This document shows, piece by piece, positions 51,358 through 61,360 of a DNA stretch of 64,000 bases. Both the position numbers and the translations under genes were made by a program. This DNA comes from Hephaestia mangrovi (lineage in GTDB: Bacteria > Pseudomonadota > Alphaproteobacteria > Sphingomonadales > Sphingomonadaceae). Numbering within the stretch: the stretch's first letter is position 1; each line of letters opens with the position of its first letter. Under the pieces are notes generated by a model. It worked only from the letters and a program-made list of their open reading frames with translations, was not told where the DNA came from and did no database searches. The stretch spans positions 488,001 through 552,000 of the forward strand of contig NZ_JAINVU010000003.1 in NCBI RefSeq assembly GCF_019880555.1, written 5' to 3'.

Positions 51358-54003
51358 TTACAGCGTCCGTTCGCGCATCTCGACTTCGAACGTCTCGAGG
51401 AAATCGCCCGGTCGGATGTCGGTGAAGTTCTGGGTGAACGTGACACCGCATTCCAGGCCGGCGCGGACTTCGGCGACATCGTCCTTGAAGCGACGCAGGC
51501 TCGCGATCTCGCCATTGTAGATGATGACGTCCTCGCGCGTGATGCGCGCCTTGAGCGCCTTGCGGATGACACCGTCGGTGACCAGCAGGCCTGCCGCCTT
51601 GCCGTGCTTGCCCGCCGAGAACACCTCGCGGATTTCGGCGCGGCCGACCACCGTTTCGAACGCCTCGGGGCCGAGCTCGCCTGCCATCCCCGACCGGATC
51701 TCGTCGATCAGATCGTAGATGATGTCGTAATATTTGAGCGCGACGCCCTGCCGCTCGGCGATCTCGCGCGCCTTGGCATTGGCGCGGACGTTGAAGCCGA
51801 TGATCGGCGCACCGCTGGCGCCCGCCAACGTCACGTCGCTCTCGGTGATACCGCCGACGCCCGAATGCAGCACGCGGGCCTTGATGTCGTCGGTCGAGAT
51901 CTTGTTGATCGATGCGACGATCGCCTCGACCGAACCTTGCGTATCGGCCTTGACCACCAGCGGATATTCGATCGCCTGCTTGTCCTTCAAGGCACTGAAC
52001 ATGCTCTCGAGGCTCGCCGGCGCCTGGGTCGTGCGCTTCTGCAGCAGTACGCCCTGGCGATATTCGGCAACCTCGCGGGCACGCGCCTCGCTCTCGACGA
52101 CCTGCAGCGGATCGCCCGCCGACGGCACGCCCGAAATGCCCAGCACCTCGACCGGCACGGTCGGCCCGGCCTGCTTCACCTGCCGCCCCTTGTCGTCGAT
52201 CATCGCGCGGACCTTGCCGCTCTCGGCGCCGACGACGAACACATCCCCGACCTTGAGCGTACCGCGATTGACCAGCACGGTCGCGACCGGGCCGCGGCCC
52301 TTGTCGAGCTTGGCCTCGATCACCGTGCCTTCGGCGTCGCGATCAGGATTGGCCTTCAGTTCGAGCAGCTCGGCCTGGAGCTGGATCGCGTCGATCAGCT
52401 TGTCGAGCCCGGTCTTCTTCAAGGCCGAGACTTCGACGTCCTGGACGTCGCCCGACATTTCCTCGACGATCACTTCATGCTCGAGCAACCGCTCGCGGAT
52501 GCGCTGCGGATTGGCCTCGGGCTTGTCGACCTTGTTGATCGCCACGATCATCGGCACGCCGGCCGCCTTGGTGTGGTTGATCGCCTCGATCGTCTGCGGC
52601 ATCAGCCCGTCGTCGGCCGCCACCACCAGGATGACGATGTCGGTGACGTTGGCGCCGCGCGCGCGCATCTCGGTGAAGGCTTCGTGGCCCGGCGTGTCGA
52701 GGAAGGTGATCTTCGACTTGTCCTTCAGCGTCACCTGGTAGGCGCCGATATGCTGGGTGATGCCGCCAGCCTCGCCCTTGACGACGTCGGTGCCGCGCAG
52801 CGCATCGAGCAGCGACGTCTTGCCGTGATCGACATGGCCCATGATCGTCACGACCGGCGGACGCGGCTTGAGCTGGTCCTCGGTATCGTCGACCGTGTCG
52901 AGCGTCAGATCAATGTCCGAATCGGACACGCGCTTAATGTTGTGGCCGAATTCGGTGACCAGCAGCTCGGCAGTGTCCTGGTCGATCGTCTGGTTGACGG
53001 TGACCGGCATGCCCATCTTGAACAGCGCCTTCACCAGGTCGGCGCCCTTCTCGGCCATGCGGTTGGCGAGTTCCTGCACCGTGATCGTCTCAGGCACGAC
53101 CACGTCACGGACCTGCTTGGCCTGCGGCTCGCGCGGGCCGGTGTGATGCGAGCGACGCTCCTTTTCGCGCGCGCGCTTGAGCGCGGCGAGGCTGCGGGCG
53201 CGCGCGCCGTCATTGTCGCCGAGCGCGCGGTTGACGGTGAGCTTGCCCGAGCGGCGGCGATCGTCGCCACCGGCACCCTTGCGCTCGGGGCGATCGTTGC
53301 GCGGCGCGCGCGACGGCGCTTCGCCGCCACCACTGCGCTTCGGCGCCGCGGGCGACGACGGTGCGGCGGGATCGGCGGCGGCGGGCGCAGCGGGCTGCGG
53401 CCGGCGGGCCGGCTGCGGGCGCTGAACCGGCGTGAAGCGGCGCGGCGCCGGCATCGAATCGTCGAGCGACACGGTGCGCGGCTGCGGCGCGGGAGCCTCC
53501 TGCGCCGGTTCGCTGGCCTTGGCGGTCTCGACTTCCGGCTCGGGTGCGGGCTCGGGCGCCTTGGCAGCGTCCTCGGCCTGCTGTTCGGCGGCGCGCTTGT
53601 TCTCTTCGGCGCGACGCTTCTCTTCCTCGGCGGCCTCGGCCTTCTCGCGCTCCTCGCGGCGGCGCGCTTCCTCGGCCATCGCGAGGCGCTGTTCCTCGGC
53701 CTCGCGCAACAGGCGCGCCTGGCGCTCCTGCGGCGTCTCGTTCGAAACCGGCGGCTTGGGCGCGGGCTTCGGCGCGGCGGCGGGCACCGGGGCGGGAGCA
53801 GGCGCCGCCGTCGGGGCGGGCGTCGGCGCCGCCTCGGCCTCGCCGGGCTTGCCCAGCACGCGACGACGCTTGACCTCCACGACCACGGTGTTCGAGCGGC
53901 CATGGCTGAAGCTCTGCTTCACCTTGCCGGTCTCGACCGTGCGCTTCAGGCCCAGCGGTGCGCGGGCGCCCAGTTTCGGCTTTTCGTTATCGGTATCGCT
54001 CAC
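51358..54003 (-). CDS. infB: Translation initiation factor IF-2
   Basis: 881 residues. N-terminal IF2-associated region, then a long Ala/Pro/Glu-rich linker (about residues 60-260), GTPase domain with [31 protein letters not shown] and NKVDKPEAN, and C-terminal fMet-tRNA-binding domains ending RTL. Brings initiator tRNA to the 30S subunit. ATG overlaps the stop of the YlxR gene (ATGA). An antisense open frame of 893 codons over this gene is a shadow caused by high GC. Confidence 0.98.
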   Translation of the reverse strand: MSDTDNEKPKLGARAPLGLKRTVETGKVKQSFSHGRSNTVVVEVKRRRVLGKPGEAEAAPTPAPTAAPAPAPVPAAAPKPAPKPPVSNETPQERQARLLREAEEQRLAMAEEARRREEREKAEAAEEEKRRAEENKRAAEQQAEDAAKAPEPAPEPEVETAKASEPAQEAPAPQPRTVSLDDSMPAPRRFTPVQRPQPARRPQPAAPAAADPAAPSSPAAPKRSGGGEAPSRAPRNDRPERKGAGGDDRRRSGKLTVNRALGDNDGARARSLAALKRAREKERRSHHTGPREPQAKQVRDVVVPETITVQELANRMAEKGADLVKALFKMGMPVTVNQTIDQDTAELLVTEFGHNIKRVSDSDIDLTLDTVDDTEDQLKPRPPVVTIMGHVDHGKTSLLDALRGTDVVKGEAGGITQHIGAYQVTLKDKSKITFLDTPGHEAFTEMRARGANVTDIVILVVAADDGLMPQTIEAINHTKAAGVPMIVAINKVDKPEANPQRIRERLLEHEVIVEEMSGDVQDVEVSALKKTGLDKLIDAIQLQAELLELKANPDRDAEGTVIEAKLDKGRGPVATVLVNRGTLKVGDVFVVGAESGKVRAMIDDKGRQVKQAGPTVPVEVLGISGVPSAGDPLQVVESEARAREVAEYRQGVLLQKRTTQAPASLESMFSALKDKQAIEYPLVVKADTQGSVEAIVASINKISTDDIKARVLHSGVGGITESDVTLAGASGAPIIGFNVRANAKAREIAERQGVALKYYDIIYDLIDEIRSGMAGELGPEAFETVVGRAEIREVFSAGKHGKAAGLLVTDGVIRKALKARITREDVIIYNGEIASLRRFKDDVAEVRAGLECGVTFTQNFTDIRPGDFLETFEVEMRERTL

Positions 54004-54704
54004 TCAAAATCCTCTGTCGTCTTCTCGGCCGAACCCGCGTGCGCCCCAAGAGCCGATGCGCCGTGCGAGGCCGTTTCGCAAGGTGCCGTATCCAGGTCAG
54101 GGCCGATAAAGTGCAGCCAGCGATCGAGCGCGTCGCGCAATCGCCGGGCGGCATCGGGGTCGGTCAGGCCGCCATGTACCACATTCTCGCGGCCCAGTGC
54201 CAAGGACAATATGGCCCTTCCCACCGGAAGAACCAACCCCTTCATGTCGCTTCCTTCGGCATCGCTGCCGACGCGCCAGGCCTGATCGAGCTTTCTATTG
54301 CCGTCAACGCCGGCATCATTCGCGTGAAACAGCAGATGCAGCTTGCCCTGCCGCGCCGCCGTCTCGATCCGCTCGGAGCCGATCACCACCTTGCCCGCGC
54401 GCGCTTCGAGCCCGAGCCGGTCGAGCGCCGCCTTGCGCAGCGCCTCGGCGATGAGGTCAGGCAGATCGTCGGGAATGACGAGCGCGTTCGACTTGAACGC
54501 CCGCGCCAGCGCGCCGCGCAGCTTGCCCTTGGCGATCGCCTCTTCGAGCTCGCGCTTGCCGACCCCGATCCACGCCCCGCGCCCCGGCGCCTTGGCGCGC
54601 ACGTCGGGCAGCACCTCGCCATCGGGCCCGAGCGCGAGCCGAACCAGCTCGCCCCGCGGCTCGCGCTCGCCGGAGAGGATACATTTGCGGATCGGTTCAG
54701 CCAT
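54000..54704 (-). CDS. YlxR (DUF448) and L7Ae-like RNA-binding protein
   Basis: 234 residues. N-terminal DUF448 domain (RKCILSGEREPRGELVRLAL; GRGAWIGVGKREL) followed by an L7Ae-like region (LRKAALDRLGLEARAGKVVIG; GKLHLLFHANDAG), the usual alphaproteobacterial fusion of YlxR and YlxQ. Both halves are thought to bind RNA in or near translation, but roles are not settled. Placed between nusA and infB, with an ATGA overlap to infB. The C-terminal 30 residues are unconserved. Confidence 0.92.
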   Translation of the reverse strand: MAEPIRKCILSGEREPRGELVRLALGPDGEVLPDVRAKAPGRGAWIGVGKRELEEAIAKGKLRGALARAFKSNALVIPDDLPDLIAEALRKAALDRLGLEARAGKVVIGSERIETAARQGKLHLLFHANDAGVDGNRKLDQAWRVGSDAEGSDMKGLVLPVGRAILSLALGRENVVHGGLTDPDAARRLRDALDRWLHFIGPDLDTAPCETASHGASALGAHAGSAEKTTEDFE

Positions 54705-54766
54705 GCGCCGCCTCCTCGCGGGAAGCGGCGATGGCGCCGATGCTGCCGGTGGCTACCCCAGCCGTC

Positions 54767-56398
54767 TCATTGGGAGGTTTCCGCATCCGCGTCCTCCCCG
54801 GTTTCGGCCGGCGTTTCCGCAGCAGCCGGCTCGTCCTCGAACCAGTGCGCGCGGGCGGCCATGATGATCTCGTTGCCCTGCTCATCGCTGAGGCCATATT
54901 CGGCGAGGATGCCGCCCTTGTTCTCGACCTTGGGCGCGTTCTCCGAGCGGCGCGGCGGCTGCGCGCGGCGCTTCTCGACCAGTTCGTCGGTGGCGAGATC
55001 GGCGAGATCGTCGAGCGTCTTGATCCCCGCCTTGCCGAGCGTGACGAGCATCGCCTCGGTCAGATACGGCATCGTCGTCAGCTCGTCGGATACGCCGAGC
55101 GCCTGGCGCTGCTCGCGATTGGCCTGTTCGCGGCGCTCGAGCGCCTCGGTGGCGCGGTTCTGCAGCTCGGCGGCGAGTTCCTCGTCGAAGCCCTCGATGC
55201 CGGCGATCTCGTCGGCCTCGACATAAGCGACTTCCTCGAGCGCGCCGAAGCCCTCGGCGACGAGCAGTTGCGCCAGCGTCTCGTCGACGTCCAATTCGCG
55301 CTGGAACATTTCGGAGCGCTCCATGAATTCCTTCTGGCGCTTTTCGCTGGCGTCTTCCTCGGTGAGGATATCGATCGCCTTGCCGGTTAACTGCGAGGCG
55401 AGACGGACGTTCTGGCCGCGGCGGCCGATGGCCAGGCTGAGCTGATCGTCGGGCACCACCACCTCGATGCGATCCTCTTCCTCGTCGAGCACGACGCGGC
55501 TGACGGAGGCCGGCTGCAGCGCGTTGACGACGAAGGTCGCGGTGTCCTCGCTCCACGGGATGATGTCGATCTTCTCGCCCTGCATTTCCTGGACCACCGC
55601 CTGAACGCGGCTGCCCTTCATGCCGACGCACGCGCCGACCGGATCGATCGAGGAATCGTACGAAATCACGCCGATCTTGGCGCGGCTGCCCGGATCGCGC
55701 GCGGCCGCCTTGATCTCGATGATGCCGTCGTAGATTTCGGGCACTTCCTGCGCGAACAGCTTCTTCATGAAATCGGGATGCGCGCGGCTGAGAAAGATCT
55801 GCGGGCCGCGGTTTTCGCGCACCACGCGCAGGATGATGCTGCGGATGCGATCGTTGACGCGCACCACCTCGCGCGGGATCTGCGCGTCGCGCCGGATCAC
55901 GCCCTCGGCCCGGCCGAGGTCGACCACGATATGGCCGAACTCGACGCGCTTGACGACGCCGGTGATGATTTCGCCGGTGCGGTCCTTGAACTCCTCATAC
56001 TGGCGCTCGCGCTCGGCATCGCGGACCTTCTGGAAGATGATCTGCTTCGAGGCCTGCGCCTGGATGCGGCCGAATTCGATCGGCGGCAACGGATCGACCA
56101 GATAATCGCCGACCACCGCGCCCGGCTGCAGTTTCTGCGCGCCCTTGAGGTCGACCTGCTTGTAGATGTCGTCGACCTGTTCGACCACCTCGACGACGCG
56201 CCACAGCCGCAGATCGCCCGATTCGGGATCGAGCTTGGCGCGGATGTCCATCTCGGCGCCGTAGCGGTTCTTCGCGGCGCGCTGGATCGCCTCTTCCATC
56301 GCCTCGATGACGATCGCCTTATCGATCAGTTTTTCGCGCGCGACCGAATCGGCAATGGCGAGCAGCTCGGCCTTGTTGGCGGAAATGGCGGTGGCCAT
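54767..56398 (-). CDS. nusA: Transcription termination/antitermination protein NusA
   Basis: 543 residues. N-terminal RNA-polymerase-binding domain (MATAISANKAELLAIADSVA), S1 domain (GEIITGVVKRVEFGHIVVDL), two KH domains (IDPVGACVGMKGSRVQAVVQ and LSLAIGRRGQNVRLASQL), then two acidic AR-like repeats and an acidic tail. Regulates pausing and antitermination. 62 bp separate it from the YlxR gene, and 4 bp from rimP. Confidence 0.98.
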   Translation of the reverse strand: MATAISANKAELLAIADSVAREKLIDKAIVIEAMEEAIQRAAKNRYGAEMDIRAKLDPESGDLRLWRVVEVVEQVDDIYKQVDLKGAQKLQPGAVVGDYLVDPLPPIEFGRIQAQASKQIIFQKVRDAERERQYEEFKDRTGEIITGVVKRVEFGHIVVDLGRAEGVIRRDAQIPREVVRVNDRIRSIILRVVRENRGPQIFLSRAHPDFMKKLFAQEVPEIYDGIIEIKAAARDPGSRAKIGVISYDSSIDPVGACVGMKGSRVQAVVQEMQGEKIDIIPWSEDTATFVVNALQPASVSRVVLDEEEDRIEVVVPDDQLSLAIGRRGQNVRLASQLTGKAIDILTEEDASEKRQKEFMERSEMFQRELDVDETLAQLLVAEGFGALEEVAYVEADEIAGIEGFDEELAAELQNRATEALERREQANREQRQALGVSDELTTMPYLTEAMLVTLGKAGIKTLDDLADLATDELVEKRRAQPPRRSENAPKVENKGGILAEYGLSDEQGNEIIMAARAHWFEDEPAAAETPAETGEDADAETSQ

Positions 56399-56402
56399 GG
56401 TG

Positions 56403-56966
56403 TCAGTCCTGTCCTTCCATGTCGGCGTCGTCGGACGCCTCGAATTCGTCTGCGCCCTCGCTCGAAAGCGGCGCGGTGGCGGCGAGCAGGGCGTCGGTCA
56501 TCAACAGCTTCGCATCGGCGACAGCCTCGAACGCGACCCGCATCGTCTCGTGTTTCTTGACGTCGATGACGATTCTGTCGTCCTCGACTCCCTCTAATAC
56601 ACCCGTCAGCTGCTTGCGGCCATCGATCGGTTCGACCAGCTTCAACCGCGCCTCGTGCCCCGCCCAGTCCCGATAGTCCTGAAGCCGGGTCAACGGCCGA
56701 TCGATCCCCGGCGAGCTGACCTCGAGCCGGTAGGCGCCGTCGATCGGATCGCGGCCGGCTGCTTCGAGTTCGTCGAGCTTGTCGGAAATGCGATGCGACA
56801 GTGCGCCGCAATCGTCGATGGTCAGCTGCCGCGTGTCGGGGCGCTCGGCCATCACCTGCAGCGTCGGGTCCGAAGCGCCGCCGATCATCTTGACGCGCAC
56901 GAGATCGAAACCCAGCGCCTTGGCTTCGGGTTCGATGATCCGCGTCAACAGGTCGATATCGGCCAT
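56403..56966 (-). CDS. rimP: Ribosome maturation factor RimP
   Basis: 187 residues. ATG 56966 has GGAG at proper spacing and starts MADIDLLTRIIEPEAKALGF; an ATG at 56984 is in frame but less likely. LTIDDCGALSHRISDKLDE and the conserved YRLEVSSPGIDRPLT are diagnostic. Acts in 30S assembly. First gene of the rimP-nusA-ylxR-infB block. The C-terminal 30 residues are acidic. Confidence 0.96.
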   Translation of the reverse strand: MADIDLLTRIIEPEAKALGFDLVRVKMIGGASDPTLQVMAERPDTRQLTIDDCGALSHRISDKLDELEAAGRDPIDGAYRLEVSSPGIDRPLTRLQDYRDWAGHEARLKLVEPIDGRKQLTGVLEGVEDDRIVIDVKKHETMRVAFEAVADAKLLMTDALLAATAPLSSEGADEFEASDDADMEGQD

Positions 56967-57099
56967 TCGGGCTCCAACAGGCATGTCCTCTTGCCGCCGG
57001 CCCCGATCGGGACCAGCCTCTGCAACGTTACCGATGTAGAGAAGGCAGGCGGGATATAGGCCGGTCGAAGACGGTTGGCAACCATCCTTGCCACCGGTC

Positions 57100-57155
57100 G
57101 CCCCGAGCTCGTCGAAGCGCGGTTGCCGCAAGCCGTGCTGCGACAGGCCCGGCAC
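57100..57155. repeat. Degenerate palindromic element upstream of rimP
   Basis: Segments 57100-57122 (containing gagctcgtcgaag) and 57133-57155 (containing tgcgacaggcc) are imperfect reverse complements, about 16 of 23 positions. They resemble the CTGAGC...TCGAAG repeats common in this group. The rest of the 266-bp gap 56967-57232 holds no gene I can support and should contain promoters for rimP and the M3 peptidase gene. Confidence 0.4.
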
Positions 57156-57232
57156 GAACGGAGGTGCTTTAGGCTGGCCAAACACCCGGGGCTTTGGCAT
57201 CACCGCTCCATCACGAGACTTGGGGAGCTTGC

Positions 57233-59098
57233 ATGACCGAATTGACCCGTCGCGGGGCGCTGGGCGCCGCCGTGTTCGCCGGGCTTGCCGCCGCGATGCC
57301 CGTCTGGGCGCAGGACAAGGCCACCGACGCCACCGGCGCGGCGTGGGATCTGACCGACATCTATCCGTCGGACGCCGCATGGGATGCCGCGCGCAAACAG
57401 GCGCTCGCCGCGATTCCCGGGCTGGCCCGATACAAGGGCACGCTGGGCAATTCGGCCGACGCGCTCGCCGCCGCGCTGGTCGCGCAATCCGATCTCGGCC
57501 GCACCATCGCGCGCATCTATACCTATATCAGCCTGAAGTCCGACGCCGATGTCCGCATCGCCGCGAACCAGGAAAGGCAGGCGCAGGCGATCGACCTCTA
57601 CACCAAGTTCGGCGAGGCGACGTCATGGATGTCGCCGGAGATCCTGTCGGTGGGTGCGGCAAAGATCGACGGCTTTATTGCCGCCAATGCCACGCTCAAG
57701 AGCCGTTTCGATTTCTATCTCGCCAATATCCTGCGGGAAGCGCCGCATACGCTGTCGCCCGAAGGCGAGGCGCTGCTTGCCGGCACGACAGCGCCGTTTT
57801 CGGGGCCGCGCGACATTCGCAGCCAGCTCACCGCCTCGGACATGCCGTGGCCGACGATCACGCTCAGCGACGGCCAGCAGGTCCGCCTCGACGATCAGGG
57901 CTATACGCTTCACCGCGACGCCGCCGACCGCGCCGATCGCAAGGCGGTGTTCGATGCCTTTTTCGGCGAATATGGCAAGTTCCAGAACTCACTCGGCGCT
58001 AGCTATCTCACCCACGTCAAGGCCGATGTCTATACGGCCAAGGCGCGCCGCTATCCGACCAGCCTCGCCGCATCGCTGTCGGGCAACAACATTCCCGAAA
58101 GCGTCTATCGCACGCTGGTTGCCGAGACCAACAAGGGCCTGCCGCAGCTCCATCGCTATTTCGACGTGCGCCGGCGCCTGCTTAAGCTGCCCGACATCGC
58201 CTATTACGACATCTATCCGCCGCTGGTCGAACTCGACAAGCCGGAGAGCCTGGCGGAAATGCGCGCCACGGTGCTCAAGGCGCTCGCCCCGCTCGGCCCC
58301 GATTACGTCGCGATGCTGGCGAAATCGACCGCGGCGAAATGGATGGACCCGCTGCCGCGGCCGGGCAAGAAATCGGGCGCCTATATGAACCCCGGCGCCT
58401 ACGACGTGCACCCGTATCTCCTGCTCAACCTGAAGCAGGATTATTCGGGCATGACCACTTATGCTCATGAATGGGGCCACGCGATGCACTCGCTGCTCGC
58501 GCAGAAAAGCCAGGTCTACGACAAGGCCGATTACCCGCTGTTCCTCGCCGAGATCGCCTCGACCTGCAACGAGCAGCTGCTCGCCGCCTATATGATCGCG
58601 CAAGCCAGGACCAAGGCGGAGAAGATCTATTATCTCGGCCAGCAGCTCGAGCAGATCCGCGGCACCTTCTATCGCCAGGCGATGTTCGCCGAATTCGAGC
58701 TCAAGGTGCACGACATGGCGGAAGCCGGCGAGGGCCTGTCGGGGGCCGCGTTCACCAGGATCTACGGCGATCTGCTGACGCGCTATTCGGGGCCGAAGAT
58801 GGCGGTATCGCCGACCTATTTCTCCGAATGGGCCTATATCCCGCACTTCTATTCGAGCTTCTACGTCTATCAATACGCCACCTGTATCTCGGCGGCGTCC
58901 TATTTCGCGCGCTCGATCCTCGGTGGCGGCGCAAAGGAGCGCGACACCTATCTCGATGTGCTGAAGTCGGGCGGGTCGGACTATCCGGTCGATATCCTGA
59001 AGCGCGCCGGGCTCGATATGACGACCCCGGCGCCGTATCAGGCGGTGATCGGCGTGTTCAAGGACACGCTCGATCAGGTCGAGGCGCTGATGGCGTGA
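57233..59098 (+). CDS. M3 family oligoendopeptidase, Tat-exported
   Basis: 621 residues from ATG 57233 after ggggag. The N-terminus TRRGALGAAVFAGLAAAMPVWAQ is a twin-arginine signal peptide, unusual for the oligoendopeptidase F group, which is mostly cytoplasmic. Zinc site YAHEWGHAMHSLLA with the third ligand in EIASTCNEQLL. The large helical domain is of M3 type (WDLTDIYPSDAAW at the start of the mature protein). Likely cleaves medium-length peptides in the periplasm. Confidence 0.93.
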   Translation: MTELTRRGALGAAVFAGLAAAMPVWAQDKATDATGAAWDLTDIYPSDAAWDAARKQALAAIPGLARYKGTLGNSADALAAALVAQSDLGRTIARIYTYISLKSDADVRIAANQERQAQAIDLYTKFGEATSWMSPEILSVGAAKIDGFIAANATLKSRFDFYLANILREAPHTLSPEGEALLAGTTAPFSGPRDIRSQLTASDMPWPTITLSDGQQVRLDDQGYTLHRDAADRADRKAVFDAFFGEYGKFQNSLGASYLTHVKADVYTAKARRYPTSLAASLSGNNIPESVYRTLVAETNKGLPQLHRYFDVRRRLLKLPDIAYYDIYPPLVELDKPESLAEMRATVLKALAPLGPDYVAMLAKSTAAKWMDPLPRPGKKSGAYMNPGAYDVHPYLLLNLKQDYSGMTTYAHEWGHAMHSLLAQKSQVYDKADYPLFLAEIASTCNEQLLAAYMIAQARTKAEKIYYLGQQLEQIRGTFYRQAMFAEFELKVHDMAEAGEGLSGAAFTRIYGDLLTRYSGPKMAVSPTYFSEWAYIPHFYSSFYVYQYATCISAASYFARSILGGGAKERDTYLDVLKSGGSDYPVDILKRAGLDMTTPAPYQAVIGVFKDTLDQVEALMA

Positions 59099-59108
59099 CC
59101 GCGATGCG

Positions 59109-60089
59109 CTACCGGCCCGCATCCTTGGGCCGGTAGCGCATCGCGACGTCGCAGCGGGCATAGCGCGCGCCGAAATCGCGCATGATCGCGGCGTCATGAA
59201 CGAAGCCGATCTTCTCGTAGAGATGGATCGCCGGCGCGCACGCCGAATTGGTGAGCAGATAAAGCGTCTCGGCGCCCATTTCGGCGGCGCGGTCGAGCGC
59301 GGCGCGGAGCAGGAACTCGCCAACCTTGCGGCCGCGCGCGCTTTCCAGCACGCCCATCTTGGTCAGCTCAAACTGGCGCTCGCCGGTCTTCTGCAAGGCG
59401 CAGGTGCCGACGATCCCCAGATCGGGCGTCTCGGCGAACAGGATCGCACCACCGCGATCGACGATCCGGGCGCGCGGGTTTTCCAGCACGTCGCGATCGG
59501 TCGGCTCCAGCTTGAACATCGCTTCGATCCAGGCGGCATTGATGTCGTGGAACGCCGGGGCGAGCGCGTCGGAGAAATCGCGGATCGACAGGCCGGGCGG
59601 CGCGGCGGCAGCGGCGCGCTGGTCGAGCGGGGCTTCGGCTAGCGCGCGCTCGATCGCCGCGAGTTGATCGAGCAACGGCCCGTCGAGCGGCGCACAGATC
59701 GCCGTCACCGCTGCCTCGATGCGCGGCCACACCTCGCGTTTCGATTGCGCCAGCGCGGCCTCGCCGGCCAGGGTCAGCGCGATCGTCCGACAGCGCTGGT
59801 CGGCGCGGCCGCGCGACGAGGCGACCAAGCCGAGATCGATCAGGCGCGTCACCGCCCGGGTGATCGCCGGCTGGCTCAGCCCCAACGTGTCGGCGGCCGC
59901 GCCCACCGTCATTGGGCCATAGAGATCGAGCGCGGCGAGGACCGGATATTGGCTCGGCTGGATCGGCAGGTCCGCCGCCGCCACGACGCGGGACACATCG
60001 GCCTGCATCCGCTCGCCGAGCCGCTTCAAACGGCTGCCCAGAAAAAGGTGCCCGCCATCGGCCAGAATATCCTGCATCACCCGCTCCAT
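59109..60089 (-). CDS. MarR-GNAT fusion protein
   Basis: 326 residues. MarR winged helix at about 20-130 (QPSQYPVLAALDLYGPMTVG; GLSQPAITRAVTRLIDLGLV; GRADQRCRTIALTLAG), joined to a GNAT acetyltransferase domain from about 165 to 320 (FELTKMGVLESARGRKVGEF; IHLYEKIGFVHDAAI). It may bind DNA and respond to, or modify, a small molecule. Start ATG 60089. A perfect 12-bp palindrome lies immediately upstream and is a candidate autoregulatory site. Transcribed in the same direction as the guanylyltransferase gene, 52 bp downstream of it. Confidence 0.9.
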   Translation of the reverse strand: MERVMQDILADGGHLFLGSRLKRLGERMQADVSRVVAAADLPIQPSQYPVLAALDLYGPMTVGAAADTLGLSQPAITRAVTRLIDLGLVASSRGRADQRCRTIALTLAGEAALAQSKREVWPRIEAAVTAICAPLDGPLLDQLAAIERALAEAPLDQRAAAAAPPGLSIRDFSDALAPAFHDINAAWIEAMFKLEPTDRDVLENPRARIVDRGGAILFAETPDLGIVGTCALQKTGERQFELTKMGVLESARGRKVGEFLLRAALDRAAEMGAETLYLLTNSACAPAIHLYEKIGFVHDAAIMRDFGARYARCDVAMRYRPKDAGR

Positions 60090-60094
60090 TACTT

Positions 60095-60135
60095 CGATAA
60101 CGCGTTATATAGCTTGTTATCGAACGCGCGGGCAA
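60095..60135 (-). promoter_or_regulatory. Promoter and palindromes upstream of the MarR-GNAT gene
   Basis: The 12-bp perfect palindrome ataacgcgttat (60097-60108) sits inside a larger inverted repeat, cgataac (60095-60101) to gttatcg (60116-60122). On the minus strand TTGCCC (60135-60130) and TATATA (60111-60106) are 18 bp apart, so the palindromes cover the -10 region. MarR proteins usually repress from such sites. Confidence 0.6.
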
Positions 60136-60141
60136 CAGCTT

Positions 60142-61194
60142 TTATCGCTTCATCGCCTCGATCAGCTTCTTGACCTCCTGGCTGCGGCCGCGCGGCGCGA
60201 TCAGCACGTCGTTGCCCGATGCGACGACGATCAGGTCGCTGACCCCGACCAGCGAGATCCGCGGCCCGTCCGATCGCACCAGGCAATTGTTGGTGTCGAT
60301 CGACAGCACTTGCCCCGCATGGGCATTGCCAGCGCCATCGAGCTGGCTCAGCGCGTGCAGCGCGTCCCAGCTGCCGACGTCGCTCCAGCCCATGTCGACC
60401 GGCACCACCGCGACGCGATCGGCCTTTTCCATCACCGCATAGTCGATCGAATCGGCAGGCGAGGCGGCGAACGCGTCGGCATCGGGCATGATCCGGCAGC
60501 CATCGCGCGCGGCGCCGTCCATCGCTGCCTGGCAAGCGACCAGCATCTCCGGCGCATGGATCGAGAGCGCGCCCAGGAACATGTCGGCGCGGAACAGGAA
60601 GATGCCGCCGTTCCAATAATGCCCGCCCGCCGCGAGCATCGCCTCGGCGCGATCGCGCGGCGGCTTCTCGACGAAGCGATCGACGCGGTGGACGCCACCG
60701 GCGATCTCCTCGCCCTCGGCGATCCAGCCATAGCCGGTTTCCGGCGCATCGGGAGCGATGCCGAAGGTGACGAGCCAGCCGTCGTTAACCAGCGGCAATG
60801 CGCGTTCGATCGCGGCGTGGAACGCCGCGACGTCCGCGATCACGTGATCCGACGGCATCACCAGCAACGGCGCCGCGCCGCCCGCCTCGATCGCCGCGAG
60901 CGCGATCGCCGGCGCGGTGTTGCGCCCCGCCGGTTCGAGGATCAATGCGCGCGGCGGCGCGCCCGCCGCTTGCAATTGCACCTCGATCGCCTCCGCATGC
61001 GCGGCATTGCCGACCACGATCGGCGGGGTAAAACGTGCTTCGTCGATCGTCCGCCGCGCGGTCAGTTGCAGCATCGTCTCGTCAGCGGTGAGCGACAGCA
61101 ATTGCTTCGGCTGCTCGGGCCGTGACATCGGCCATAACCGCGTCCCCGATCCGCCGGACAGGATCACGGGCACAATACGCGGCTGATCGGTCAT
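60142..61194 (-). CDS. Mannose-1-phosphate guanylyltransferase
   Basis: 350 residues. Nucleotide-binding SGGSGTRLWPMSRPEQPKQL at the start, LEPAGRNTAPAIALAA, and FVEKPP identify ManC-type enzymes making GDP-mannose from GTP and mannose-1-phosphate. The length corresponds to the pyrophosphorylase domain alone, without the C-terminal isomerase cupin found in bifunctional versions. GDP-mannose feeds polysaccharides, which fits the sugar-transferase gene starting divergently 167 bp away. Confidence 0.94.
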   Translation of the reverse strand: MTDQPRIVPVILSGGSGTRLWPMSRPEQPKQLLSLTADETMLQLTARRTIDEARFTPPIVVGNAAHAEAIEVQLQAAGAPPRALILEPAGRNTAPAIALAAIEAGGAAPLLVMPSDHVIADVAAFHAAIERALPLVNDGWLVTFGIAPDAPETGYGWIAEGEEIAGGVHRVDRFVEKPPRDRAEAMLAAGGHYWNGGIFLFRADMFLGALSIHAPEMLVACQAAMDGAARDGCRIMPDADAFAASPADSIDYAVMEKADRVAVVPVDMGWSDVGSWDALHALSQLDGAGNAHAGQVLSIDTNNCLVRSDGPRISLVGVSDLIVVASGNDVLIAPRGRSQEVKKLIEAMKR

Positions 61195-61360
61195 TCACGG
61201 TCTCCACTGCGATTTTTGCTGCTGTAGGCGAGAATCCCCGCCGGGCGAAACCCGCCACGCGGCGATTGGATGCAGCGGCGTTCAATCTTTGTTTGTCAAT
61301 TTCTGCGACAGCGGTGAGCGTGTCGGAATGCTTTACACCTGGTCGAGGGCCCGCGCAGCG

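Noticed and set aside
51604-54285. Open frame of 893 codons antisense to infB
   Set aside because: It is a GC-driven shadow of infB: composition is Arg/Asp/Leu biased, with no domain, and infB on the other strand is certain.
56967-57380. Upstream extension of rimP
   Set aside because: No homology before the MADIDLL start, and it would overlap the M3 peptidase gene on the other strand.
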